DNA of 64,000 nt from Bimastos eiseni (Eukaryota > Annelida > Clitellata > Crassiclitellata > Lumbricidae). Shown here piece by piece: positions 52,468 to 56,499 of the stretch. Numbering within the stretch: position 1 is the first letter of the stretch; each line of letters begins with the position of its first letter. Location: contig OY365807.1 of assembly GCA_959347315.1 (NCBI GenBank), positions 29,542,868-29,606,867 of the forward strand. The letters are read 5' to 3'. Below the pieces are notes generated by a model, which saw only the letters and a list, made by a program, of their open reading frames with translations, did no database searches and had not been told where the DNA came from. Both the position numbers and the translations under genes were made by a program.

Positions 52468-53853
52468 GAGAGAACGGACGGGGATGGAGAAAGAGAGTGG
52501 TAAATGCTATAAACAACTCCCTTCTACCATTATTCCGTCGGCTTTATTAAACCATTTTCGGTCCACAGATAATCCTCCAACAGATATGTTTTTATCACAA
52601 TGTGTGACGATAAATGAAAGCAGAATATTAAAAAGATTTTTCATCAAGATTCAACAGCTCATAATTTGAGCTAAACGTGATTCAGATAAAAGCAGTCTAA
52701 TTTTCACATTTCTAAACTGCTATTTTCTAGGCCCTGCCTTGAAACACTTATGCTAACACGTATGTTGTGTATTAAAGGACTAGTAGTAGGCCCAGCAGAA
52801 GCAAAAGAACAACAAAGCCTTCCAAGCCTTCTCCTGATTTCCTTATCACAGCTGCCGTCATTTGCAATGACACTTCCCAGGTAGAAAAAAATCCTCTGCT
52901 TCTCCAATCGGTTCTCCTCCAACATTTACATCTTTGTTGTCATCCAGTGTCCCACTTTCATAAGTTTTGTTTCAGCCGAATTGATCTGTAGTCCAGTAGC
53001 TACAGCTTTTGCTGCTACTCTATATATTAGTAAGTTCAATCATCCCATTCCACGTGTTGTCAAGGAGTGCAATGTCATCCGCAAAGTCCAAATCAGCTCT
53101 TAGCGTCTTTCAATTTTACCCCATAGATCCCTTTATTTCTGTTTCATATCATTATCCAATCAATAACCAACAAGAATAATCACGATAAGATTACACATCC
53201 GTGATGTACTCCGGTGACAATTTGAATCCATTCTCAGATTTCTCCTTCAATTCATACAGCACACCTGCTTTCTTTACAAAGGTTTCCTATTATGCTAGTA
53301 ATTTTTTCTAGAAAGCCATATTGTCTAAGAACGCTCCAAACTGATGGTCTGTGTCATTAGCTTCTTTAAAATCTATGAACTTGACAAGTAACTTTGTATT
53401 TCCTGCTACACATTTTAAAATAATCTGTCGTAGTGTAAAGATTTGATCGCAGCAGAATCGGTTGGATGTGCAACAAATTAATAATCATTAATAAAATGTG
53501 TTCTGACTATGGCAGGCTTTATGCTTTCGCTGAAGCGTTTATGTTGCTTCAAGTACAGACGATGACCACGTGGGCATTATAGTGATTTGTGTTCTGTTGA
53601 TTTAAATCATAAGTGTACGTACAGCAGCAGCAGCAGCAGTAGCAGCAGCAACTGGTGTCTGCATGATGCTGTGATTATGTTTATGTCCCTGCAGACGGTT
53701 ATCCGATGCAAGATATTGTGATGAGGTGGAAGGGAAACGACTCGAAGGCCGCCGTTCACGGTGTCAACGAACTCGATATACCGCAGTTTACGATCGCCGA
53801 TTACGAGGTCGGAACAACCGTCGAAAGCTCTCAAACGATTGCCACGACGACAG
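10717..53853 (+). CDS. GABRB: GABA-A receptor beta-type subunit (LCCH3/GABRB-like), partial: five 5' exons
   Basis: This is a Cys-loop ligand-gated chloride channel subunit in the plasma membrane; beta subunits carry the principal side of the GABA site. Exons 10717-10858, 36150-36217, 42528-42751, 47858-47940 and 53695-53853 join in one frame, about 225 codons, all extracellular domain. In order: IEQLLDGYDIRLRP, the LASFDSISEVNMDFTITIYL strand, QYWRDERLAF (loop D region), WVPDTFFANDKHSFLHDVT (loop A), the Cys-loop C152-C166 with 13 residues between, and EIESYGY (loop B, keeping the Glu-Ser-Tyr implicated in GABA binding). Possible N-glycosylation sites are N26, N96, N165 and N187. Internal exons of 68 and 83 bp equal the vertebrate GABRB lengths I recall. 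The WVPDTFFAND and NQYWRDERLAF wording fits invertebrate LCCH3-like subunits better than RDL. No transmembrane exon was found before 64000, so the gene continues to the right. The start codon is the least certain part. Confidence 0.88.
10877..11048 (+). repeat. (CT)n / (GT)n / (CT)n compound microsatellite at the start of receptor intron 1
   Basis: Nearly pure (CT)n runs at 10877-10926 and 11003-11047 enclose a TGTGTGTGTC-type segment. It starts 18 bases after the exon's donor site. (ACTC)n follows at 11083-11099. Confidence 0.85.
12717..12836. repeat. (GAT)n then (CAT)n inverted trinucleotide microsatellite
   Basis: GATGATGAC/GATGATGTGATGATG units at 12720-12755 are followed after about 20 bases by CATCATCAACATCACC/CATCATCATCATC units at 12791-12832. 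The two halves are complementary on one strand and could fold into a hairpin. Confidence 0.7.
13753..14482 (+). repeat. 9-bp satellite array TGGGATGGA, 81 units
   Basis: There are eighty-one consecutive 9-base units with no indel. Sixty-eight read TGGGATGGA and thirteen read TGGGATGCA (units 16-18, 23, 32, 39, 50, 56, 60, 61, 66, 72 and 77). No other variant occurs. All six reading frames are stop-free through the array, which creates spurious long ORFs of Trp-Met-Gly, Trp-Asp-Gly or Ile-His-Pro type. It lies in receptor intron 1. Confidence 0.97.
14592..15012 (-). mobile_element. 3' fragment of a CR1/L2/Jockey-type LINE with reverse-transcriptase C-terminus
   Basis: The minus strand encodes IPIQARISFKTCLLMFKVKT, GLTPPYLSALV, LRSAS, NRVFEIAGPAEWNTLPEAVR and FKSSLKTHLF. 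This is the standard order at the end of many non-LTR retrotransposon polyproteins. After the stop the 3' UTR ends with GGCGCCATATAAGTG, a common LINE/SINE 3' end motif, and a TTGTA-rich tail near 14592-14620. The element is 5'-truncated at an AT-rich stretch (15012). Confidence 0.8.
15013..15440. repeat. cluster of short perfect hairpins in AT-rich DNA, with (TAA)n
   Basis: 15054-15071 and 15077-15094 form a perfect 18-bp stem with a 5-base loop. ATGTAGTGGTA-TAACA-TACCACTACAT near 15318-15344 is a second hairpin, and AGTGGTAT-AAC-ATACCACT near 15394-15412 a third. (TAA)n lies at 15114-15161 and TATAAATAA units at 15350-15375. No protein is recognised. Confidence 0.8.
16172..16495 (+). other. 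unidentified open frame of 107 codons in receptor intron 1
   Basis: The frame has an acidic, Gln/Asp/Glu-rich middle (QYEDQEVTND, LFSEDLDMAVLNTKDGD) and a cysteine pair in SGRQCFFCGPRDK. It is not simple-sequence and does not resemble the retrotransposon families of this window. I recognise no family. It could be a real small exon or a chance frame; the start at 16172 is the first ATG only. Confidence 0.2.
17583..17727. repeat. inverted-repeat element with (TA)n loop
   Basis: GAAGCCAACGCTATA at about 17610 is repeated in perfect inverted orientation ending at 17705. The arms extend outward imperfectly to TTCGCACA on both sides (left TTTCGCACATCC, right complement GTTCGCACACCC). The centre is about 60 bases of (TA)n/TTATA. 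It could be a tiny MITE or a cruciform-prone palindrome. Confidence 0.75.
18170..18212 (+). repeat. (TAA)n microsatellite
   Basis: About fourteen TAA units, with one TAG near the start. Confidence 0.9.
18245..18960. repeat. degenerate repeat with recurring GGTCTC/CATTCGA words
   Basis: TTCGATTGGTCTACCTGCTTCCATTCGATTCGGTCTC-like phrases recur loosely from 18245 to 18480. A complementary phrase, TCGAATGAGGCCACC, appears near 18865. The pattern is reminiscent of an eroded foldback repeat, but units are too diverged for firm borders. Confidence 0.3.
20524..20595 (+). ncRNA. U2 snRNA-like remnant (probable pseudogene or U2-derived repeat)
   Basis: ATCGCTTCTCGGCC and TTGGCTAAGATCAAAG match the first 32 bases of invertebrate U2 snRNA with very few differences. 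GTCAGCTTAATACCTGATACG then matches the U2 stem-loop IIa region (ATCAGCTTAATATCTGATACG in typical U2). Between them the branch-point-recognition segment (GTGTAGTATCTGTTC in U2) is missing and replaced by about ten unrelated bases. Stem IIb also seems deleted, and the 3' half is not recognisable. A functional U2 gene is therefore unlikely. Confidence 0.6.
20983..21045 (+). mobile_element. fragment of a hAT-type element end
   Basis: CAGTGCTGTCCAAGACGCGG followed by GCCGTATGCGGCCTGTGG resembles the CAGTGGTCCCCAAC-type terminal sequence with GCGGCCCGTGGG seen at one end of many hAT elements. No second end or target duplication was found. Confidence 0.4.
21165..21910 (+). mobile_element. 5' part of a mariner/Tc1-type transposon, decayed
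   Basis: It begins with TACAGGGTGGACCAAAAAAG, a typical mariner-type terminus next to a TA. At 21825-21900 it encodes TRRISAELNINRTSVRRFAK followed by EDLNL, the second helix-turn-helix of a mariner-like transposase. The frame upstream is broken. The catalytic domain is missing, because a different repeat begins at about 21915. Confidence 0.55.
21990..22275. repeat. interspersed repeat R2, copy 1
   Basis: It shares with 22465-22725 the ordered words CGCTCCTGGCGAC, GAAACTTTCCTTGGGG, CAGGTT-TTTGGCC, TTCACGAACCCCT and GTGCAAATGC-type/GCCGG/AGAGACA words, ending with a stretch leading to ATAGATT. The sequence is GC-richer than its surroundings. It has no recognisable protein. Confidence 0.7.
22335..22387 (+). 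repeat. (TTA)n microsatellite
   Basis: An uninterrupted run of about 17 ATT units separating the two R2 copies. Confidence 0.95.
22465..22725. repeat. interspersed repeat R2, copy 2
   Basis: Diverged direct repeat of 21990-22275 in the same orientation. Copy 2 ends TTGTCTTTATTTATATAGATT. Two copies in tandem around a microsatellite suggest either a local duplication or serial insertion. Confidence 0.7.
22963..23757 (+). mobile_element. internally deleted mariner-like transposon with both ends (795 bp)
   Basis: Terminal inverted repeats are TACACTATTTCCAGATGAAA at 22963 and, from the right end, TACACTGTGCCCCGATGAAA, each starting with the TA target duplication. From 23231 the start of a transposase (MAFTKEDQFW) is followed by frameshifts, then MKKIDETGTVDRNPAV. 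It then jumps to LDFIAPQLWLPNSPGL and a stop, which resembles the DFI-P-W-PNSPDLNP region of the catalytic domain with the key Asp changed to Gly. Most of the catalytic core is deleted, so it is not autonomous. A relative sits at 63429. Confidence 0.8.
23815..23860 (+). repeat. AGCTATTAG tandem repeat
   Basis: AGCTATTAG/AGCTATT units repeat about five times. The stretch GTAAAGCGCTATGTCAG just before it resembles a LINE 3' end motif. Confidence 0.6.
24335..24900 (+). repeat. purine-rich tract with 11-bp GGAGGCAGAA-type repeat
   Basis: Long GA-rich stretch on the plus strand. At 24655-24700 the unit GAGGCAGAAGG repeats four times. The open frames here are compositional artefacts of a purine-only strand. 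Confidence 0.7.
24900..28630. other. intronic stretch without recognised features
   Basis: I read both strands for exons of known families, RNA genes and obvious repeats and found nothing firm. Short open frames near 27391-27980 have no family resemblance. Confidence 0.4.
28632..28665. repeat. perfect 16-bp hairpin
   Basis: TACATGTAGGCATACA, a 2-base loop, then its exact complement TGTATGCCTACATGTA. Surrounding sequence is AT-rich with further ACATGTA words. Confidence 0.85.
28700..31270. other. intronic stretch without recognised genes
   Basis: AT-rich, with short TATG/GTGTAT simple repeats at 29060-29150 and a (AATC)n run at 30930-30947 that may be a retroelement tail. No coding exon or RNA gene was recognised. 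Confidence 0.4.
31273..32265 (+). mobile_element. decayed LINE: reverse-transcriptase C-terminus to 3' tail
   Basis: QRSKNSLARIVGLLRVPLRM, then LHQLHWLSVEFRI (compare the usual LHWLPVEARI block), then LPSFKKRLKAQYLL at 31655-31700 (compare the terminal FKRRLKTHLF block), with frameshifts between. About 500 bases further on, GAGCGCCTTTGAATAG...GTGCCATATAAATTGCATTG at 32206-32250 and a (GATT)n tail have the form of a LINE 3' end. I infer one element, but the middle has no markers. Confidence 0.65.
32497..32761 (+). pseudogene. LINE reverse-transcriptase fragment, frameshifted
   Basis: Reads LVRDLGVFIDGELLSM, then in another frame QRRQIQSIRHSLSISNVAT, then in the first frame CQLQSVFNV. This is the order of the RT-thumb region in Jockey/CR1-type polyproteins (VRDLGV-ID-LSM, R-IRRSL, LQSVLNAAARL). 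It has at least two frameshifts and an internal stop. It ends 9 bases before an opposing RT fragment. Confidence 0.75.
32770..33321 (-). pseudogene. LINE reverse-transcriptase fragment with one internal stop
   Basis: The minus strand reads RLDRSPFVIGEDAVEPKNKV, RNLGLVLDRDLSM, CFAILRQLMSVSRSLTKDA, a stop, IDYYNVAFAGLPQRRIIWLQ, AVINAAARLVLRF, KLCIVMHKCLN, PCYLADNIRPLSD and RLRSS. All are in one frame except for the single TGA. This is the region following the catalytic domain of a Jockey/CR1-type LINE. It is better preserved than its plus-strand neighbour. Confidence 0.85.
33350..33440 (+). repeat. short LINE/SINE 3'-end motif
   Basis: GACTAATGCGCTATATAAAA at 33418-33437 resembles the conserved GCGCTATATAAAT terminal motif of CR1/L2-like elements. 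The same motif occurs at 42792. No body is recognisable. Confidence 0.35.
33440..34634. other. intronic stretch without recognised features
   Basis: No exon, RNA gene or clear repeat was recognised on either strand. The open frame at 34080-34505 has no family resemblance. Confidence 0.4.
34635..34838 (-). mobile_element. tRNA-derived SINE, family A, copy 1
   Basis: Minus strand: head GTGGCACGGTGGCCGATTGG then TTAGAGCGGTCGACC (A box), GGGTTCGACCC (B box), then the family body (GTGCACAATTGCTCTGC, AGTACAACTGCAGTTGC, GTCGAGGCGTGTGCACTTCT) and GGAAGAAG near the 3' end. Relative to the best copy it has small indels, and its 3' end is degenerate. Confidence 0.8.
36150..36217 (+). CDS. GABRB: GABRB-like 68-bp exon
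   Basis: The acceptor TTGTTTGTAG and donor ATG|GTAAGC bound exactly 68 bases, which read EPLDMDLEISLASFDSISEV then NM in the frame left by the previous exon (GGA-G|GT-GAA). This equals the vertebrate exon encoding IASIDMVSEVNM in length and phase. Confidence 0.93.
36360..36475. repeat. (CATCGT)n hairpin-forming microsatellite 140 bp after an exon
   Basis: CATCAT and CGTCAT units at 36365-36445 switch to GATGACGATGACGATGACG at 36449-36467. This is an exact complement of a 19-base stretch just upstream, with an 8-base loop. It lies just downstream of the 68-bp receptor exon. Confidence 0.8.
36719..36860 (-). repeat. probable LINE 3' end with poly(A) signal
   Basis: On the minus strand, GGGTCTTCTTAGCCCCTTTAGG leads through CATTGTATTCTATTTTAATATT-like sequence to GGATACAATAAAAGAGTATG and TTATG repeats. 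The AATAAA followed by a short tandem tail looks like a retrotransposon terminus. The family is not identified. Confidence 0.4.
37283..37327 (+). repeat. (TTA)n microsatellite
   Basis: About 15 ATT units, preceded by looser TTATTA and GTTGTTGTTG runs from 37195. Confidence 0.9.
37770..38060 (+). repeat. irregular repeat with TATTGTTCTGGT core, plus orientation
   Basis: TATTGTTCTGG or close variants occur at about 37813, 37834, 37854, 37904 and 38022. The longer units also carry GCCTCTGAGTGCTCCCAT-type sequence. An inverted block of the same repeat lies at 38870-39030. Confidence 0.65.
38340..38545 (-). mobile_element. tRNA-derived SINE, family A, copy 2
   Basis: Minus strand: GGCCGATCGGTTAGAGCGGT with A box, CCGTAACGCTCAGTGTTTGC, B-box-like GGGTTCTAGCC (one change from consensus), then GCGTCACTG, CTTGAGCAAG, CGCACCATTGCTATGC, TACAACTGCAATTGCGCCGT, CGAGGCGTGTGTG, TGCACTTCTGAGCAAGAAGA and GGAAGAAGGGCGG. 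Its tail is degenerate. Confidence 0.85.
38870..39030 (-). repeat. irregular repeat with TATTATTCTGGT core, inverted copy
   Basis: Read on the minus strand: TATTATTCTGGTACCGCTAA, TATTATTGTCCTTGCATCGC followed by TCAGTGCTCCCAGAAG, and TATTATTGGGATGTAGCTCA. These match the unit of 37770-38060 (TATTGTTCTGGCACCGCTGA and GAGTGCTCCCAT). The two blocks flank a SINE. Confidence 0.6.
39040..40420. other. intronic stretch without recognised genes
   Basis: Contains a GAAGAGGA-rich purine tract at 39290-39470. No exon or RNA gene was recognised on either strand. Confidence 0.4.
40425..40632 (-). mobile_element. tRNA-derived SINE, family A, copy 3, with (AAAT)n tail
   Basis: Minus strand: CCGATCGGTTAGAGCGGTCA, then GTGACGTTCAATGTACGCTG, B box GGGTTCGACCC, TTGTCCGGGG, a deletion of about 30 bases in the body, GCAATTGCGGTCGAGGCGTA, TGTGCACTTCTGAGC, GGAAGAAGGGCGGTATCAAA and a tail of AAAT units. 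It shows the family's 3' end clearly. Confidence 0.85.
41255..41900 (+). repeat. 650-bp polypyrimidine (CTCCTC) tract in the intron before exon 42528
   Basis: Almost purely C/T with TCCTCC, CTCTCC and TTCTCC words and few A or G. A second, shorter (TCC)n run lies at 42291-42372, about 155 bp upstream of the exon. The long Ser/Leu/Pro open frames here are artefacts of composition. Confidence 0.9.
42528..42751 (+). CDS. GABRB: GABRB-like 224-bp exon (loops D and A)
   Basis: The acceptor TTTTTGCCCACAG and donor ATGAG|GTGAGT bound 224 bases encoding DFTITIYLNQYWRDERLAFS, the sequon NMT, GDFAEKIWVPDTFFANDKHS and NKMIRLHGDGSIVYGM. This is the most strongly conserved exon of the window. It starts in phase 0 and ends in phase 2. 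Confidence 0.96.
42785..42815 (+). repeat. LINE/SINE 3'-end motif next to an exon
   Basis: GAGGCGCTATATAAATGAAT starts about 40 bases after the receptor donor site. It matches the GCGCTATATAAATG motif typical of the 3' ends of CR1/L2-like elements. No body is visible. Confidence 0.4.
43430..43720 (+). repeat. polypurine (GAGTA/GAGAA) tract in the intron after exon 42751
   Basis: AGAGTAGAGTAGAGTGGAGT-type words dominate for nearly 300 bases. The tract is broadly complementary to the polypyrimidine tract upstream of the same exon. Confidence 0.85.
43760..45960. other. intronic stretch, mainly simple-sequence drift
   Basis: Contains GACGACGATGACGATGATGA near 43995-44030, a GAGGGA purine run at 44430-44500 and a GACAGA/GATAGA-rich stretch at 44640-44880. 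No receptor exon or RNA gene was recognised. Confidence 0.45.
45963..46150 (+). repeat. interspersed repeat R1, copy 2
   Basis: CGCTGCTTCAATTCTAAACA, CCATCCAGCGTAGCCGTCTG, ACTGTCTGCTTGCC, GGATTTTGTTTTGACT, ATAAGCTGGTTCTTGCGACT: the same order of words as the copies at 50.5 and 58.7 kb. Sequence upstream of it (45840-45960) could be the end of a LINE open frame but is too decayed to call. Confidence 0.6.
46661..46910 (+). repeat. 20-bp tandem repeat, about 12.5 copies
   Basis: The unit AAGAAACTCAAACCTCAATC repeats with substitutions, and one unit is shortened near 46770-46780. It lies in the intron between the 224-bp and 83-bp receptor exons. The open frame through it (KKLKPQSR/NSNRNQE words) is an artefact of the repeat. 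Confidence 0.92.
47200..47300 (-). repeat. possible LINE 3' end with poly(A) signal
   Basis: Minus strand: AATGCATTTGATTATTATGG followed by ACCAATAAAGATTGAGTTGA. The form is like a retroelement terminus; the evidence is weak. Confidence 0.25.
47858..47940 (+). CDS. GABRB: GABRB-like 83-bp Cys-loop exon
   Basis: The acceptor TTTGCACAG and donor AGCT|GTAAGT bound 83 bases. They encode FTTTLTCLMDLHNYPLDVQN then CSVEIES, with the signature Cys-loop C-x13-C and its central Pro. An N-C-S sequon overlaps the second cysteine. Exon length equals the vertebrate homologue. Confidence 0.95.
47945..49230. other. intronic stretch, purine-rich start, no recognised exon
   Basis: GA-rich from 48000 to 48420, then ordinary AT-rich sequence. 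No coding exon or RNA gene was recognised. Confidence 0.45.
49249..50002. mobile_element. foldback-type element with repeat-built inverted arms
   Basis: The left arm (49249-49373) is made of CGACACTTAATCTCG-type units and the right arm (49866-50002) of the inverted CGAGATTAAGTGTCG-type units, five to seven per side. The outermost sequences match when one is inverted (GACAGTTTATCTCGCGACAC against GACATTTAATCGCGCGACAC). The interior holds diverged copies of the TCCAGCTTCCATTTAA unit also found at 5.65-6.29 kb. There is no coding capacity. Target duplication is not evident. Confidence 0.75.
50500..50690 (+). repeat. interspersed repeat R1, copy 3
   Basis: CACTTCCGTCGCTGTATCAA, CTCTAAACACCACCAACCTT, CCGTCTGAATGCCTGTCTGA, TTTTGATTTGATTAATCGCC, TGTGAATAACCTGGTTCCTG, then CTTCGCTTTTATAGCCGCTG and ATTACGATTAC. 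It is closely parallel to the copy at 58.7 kb. Confidence 0.65.
50700..52340. other. intronic stretch without recognised features
   Basis: Short GAC-trinucleotide run at 51010-51030; otherwise no exon, RNA gene or repeat family recognised. GGGGGCCCG/AGGGCCCG words near 51533-51585 also appear at 13480-13515 and may be a dispersed repeat. Confidence 0.4.
52351..52473 (+). repeat. (AG)n microsatellite
   Basis: About 60 AG units with a few AAAG interruptions. Confidence 0.95.
52704..53465 (-). pseudogene. LINE reverse-transcriptase relic including the catalytic FADD box
   Basis: Minus strand, several frames: DQIFTLRQIILKCVAGNTKL, LVKFIDFKEANDTDHQ, then DLDFADDIALLDNTWNGMIE (the conserved F-A-D-D polymerase box), AAKAVATGLQINSAETKLM and FYLGSVIANDGSCDKEIRRR. 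This is the order of RT motifs in a common invertebrate non-LTR family. Multiple frameshifts and stops make it a dead copy. Confidence 0.8.
53625..53651 (+). repeat. (CAG)n microsatellite
   Basis: Eight or nine CAG units with one AGT interruption, about 45 bp upstream of the acceptor of the 159-bp exon. Confidence 0.85.
53695..53853 (+). CDS. GABRB: GABRB-like 159-bp exon (loop B onward)
   Basis: The acceptor TATGTCCCTGCAG and donor ACAG|GTAAAC bound an exon encoding YGYPMQDIVMRWKGNDSKAA, HGVNELDIPQFTIADYEVGT and TVESSQTIATT. It corresponds to the vertebrate YGYTTDDIEFYWRGDD exon and is somewhat longer than the 138 bp I recall there. The next exon should begin loop C and TM1 but is not found within the window. 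Confidence 0.93.
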
Positions 53854-53859
53854 GTAAAC

Positions 53860-55690
53860 AATGACGATGACAGTCAACTCCAGAAACAATACATAATGGC
53901 AGACATGCGATAACAGTGACAACCACACAATCAGAGACAACGCATTACATAAACTTACACCTACAAACCTTTGACACAACAAGTAGTAGTTATTGTAGTT
54001 TAAAGACACCATGTGATAACAACGATCATTAGCGTCGCCCTCCTCGTTAATCCAGGCTTGGGACTGGCACTGTCAAAAAGTGAACAGCTTTGGAGTTTTG
54101 ACACGACAACGCAAATACCTCCGCATTTAAGCAATAAAGTCTAATCTACGTGTATGCACGTGCATCTGAAAGTTTACATAAAGCCTTTTCGGGAACCTTA
54201 ATTGTAATCGTAATCTCAACATTTTATACAGCAACAGCAATGTTGCGGGAAACAGCTTATTCACAGGTGCTTAATTAAAGAAATCGATAGACAGGGGTCA
54301 AAATCCAGAGAGAATTACGGCTTTCTGATAAACTAGTGCGTGACCTGCAATTGGAAGACATTAACGATGGACTTAAGCAAAAATATTTTATTTGATTGCT
54401 AACTTACAACATAATTAGGCCTAATGGCCTCCTAAAACACTCAGATGCACGTTTTCTTGATCGCATACGTTGTAGGCCTACACCTATGTGTTCCTCAGAA
54501 TGCGTATTTATAAGTATGTTCCTGTCTTCATCCAACCTGACCGTCAGTCACAATGCACTGTGGTCTCAGCTGTGGATCCAACTTAAATGAACGCTTATTT
54601 CGAAACAAATAAGCGAAACATATTTTGCGGGTCGCGGAAAGACATTAAGGTAGAAATCAACAGTTTATGTTTTATTATTTGCCACTTCGAGGCTATTCGA
54701 TTGTATCTTGCTGTCTGCTAAAATCTAATTCCCTTTGAAATAAAATGAGCTTACACTTCCGTCGTTGATAAAAGATAAGATGGACATAATTAAGACATTA
54801 TTTATTTTCTATTTAAGTTTATTAAACCACAGCAAGTTACATTCCACAAAACACAAGTAAATGCACAGTAAAAAAATAAGGAAACAGAAACGTCTCTGAA
54901 ATTCCGAAATGATAATAAGCGATAAATGCGTGACCCTGAGAGCGATGATTGTCTTGAATCCACATAGATCTGTGAATGATTCCAAAGGTTATTAATCAAA
55001 GGCTTTCTGTCAACTAAAAAACACACCGTTGGTCCCAATTAAGGGTGGTCTAAAATTTGTTTTGAATATTATTGCTCACTGGTTGATCTCCCATTCCAAT
55101 AGATAATGATATTAAAAATATTAGGCTTCCTATCAGTGCGATCAATTTATGTTAAGCCTTGCAGCCAGCACATGGTTACATTTTACACATTAAGGATATT
55201 GCGTAATATAGGAAAATAAATAAAAATGCATTCATGTTGATTTATGAAATAAAAATGGCTATGGGTCTACGTAGACCTACAAACATTGAACAAGGCATAT
55301 CACAGTTAATAAATGAAGTAATTACTGTGTAGCCTACTAAATATATTATATGAGTATCTTAAGATTTTCTTTAGTGTTTTTGCGGAAATTTTGAATGTTG
55401 TTTTGGTGACTGTCAGCAACTTACATCGAGAATTATTTCTGCGTGTCAACAGAGAAGTCAGTAATTAGTATTATAAGTCGTGAGACCATTACACGTGTGA
55501 CGAATTCGGCTGCCTTGTGAAAATCGTCATCCTTTTCCCCATTTTGATGGATCTTCTGATAACCATTGATTTCCAAGATTCAAGACTTCAAACAGAAGCC
55601 ATGATCTGGTCCCAACCAGATATACCAATCTGATGATCTATTGATTCTATTCAGTACTGGAAAAGTGGATTCTCCATTCTCCAGTGGTTC
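53860..55690. other. intronic stretch without recognised exon
   Basis: AT-rich. I looked here for the receptor's TM1-TM2 exon (WVSFWI-like sequence) on the plus strand and did not find it. Confidence 0.45.
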
Positions 55691-55734
55691 ATCGTTTCTG
55701 ACCTTTAGCATTTGTCACTGCCTTCTTTATCTTT

Positions 55735-55747
55735 TTGTGTTTGTTAC

Positions 55748-55803
<56 letters not shown>

Positions 55804-56485
55804 GCTTCTTTGCTATTGATACGTCACTGACCTCTATCTGTCTCTTCTTCTGCTTCTTACGTCCCCGCGCTCTCTGCTCTGTCCTCTCTGCAGCTTGATA
55901 CGTCACTGTTCTCTCTGTCTTCTCTGCCGTTTGTTACGTCATTGTTTTTTCTCTCTGTCTCTCTCTGTATCTCTGTCTCATGTTCTGTTTGATACGTCAC
56001 AAGAAGCGCGCGCAGTAATGCAACAAACAGCAGCAAATACAAAGGGTCTTTTCTGCTGTTTGTTACGTCATTGCGCGCTCTCCTTCTCTCTGTCTCTCTT
56101 TCACTCTCTCTGTTTCTCTCTGTTTCTCTCTGTCTCTCTATCTCTCTGTCTCTTTGTCCGTTTGTCTGTCTGTCTGTCTCTCTCTCTGTCTTCTTTTCTG
56201 TTTCTTACGTCGCTGATCTCTCTGTCCTCTCTACTGTTTCATACGTCACTGCTCTCTCTCTCTCTGCCTTCTCTTCTGCTTGTTACGTAACTGTCTTTGT
56301 CTTTCCTGCTGTTTGTTACGTCACTGCGCGCTCTCGTTTTTCTCTCTCTTTGTCTTCTGTTCTGTTGCTTACGTCCCTGTTCTCTCTCTCTCTCTCTCTC
56401 TGTCCTTTCTACTGTTTGATACGTCACTGCTAACTATGACTTCTCTACTGTTTGAAAGTCACTGTTCTCTTTCTCTGCGTTCCCT
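55735..56485 (+). repeat. diverged minisatellite with TACGTCACTG core and (CT)n spacers
   Basis: The phrase CTGTTTGTTACGTCACTG or close variants occurs about 14 times between 55743 and 56470, separated by 30-140 bases of CTCTCT/GTCTCT sequence. The core (T/A)TACGTCA is the complement of TGACGTA(A/T), a CREB/ATF-type site. Thirteen of the fourteen keep ACGT. The Leu/Ser-rich open frames here are artefacts. Confidence 0.8.
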
Positions 56486-56499
56486 TCTGTTAGAAGCTT

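Noticed and set aside
42528..53853. RDL-type or glycine-receptor subunit
   Set aside because: The NQYWRDERLAF, WVPDTFFAND and MRFTTTL-C wording fits the beta/LCCH3 class better. Final assignment would need the TM2 exon, which is absent.
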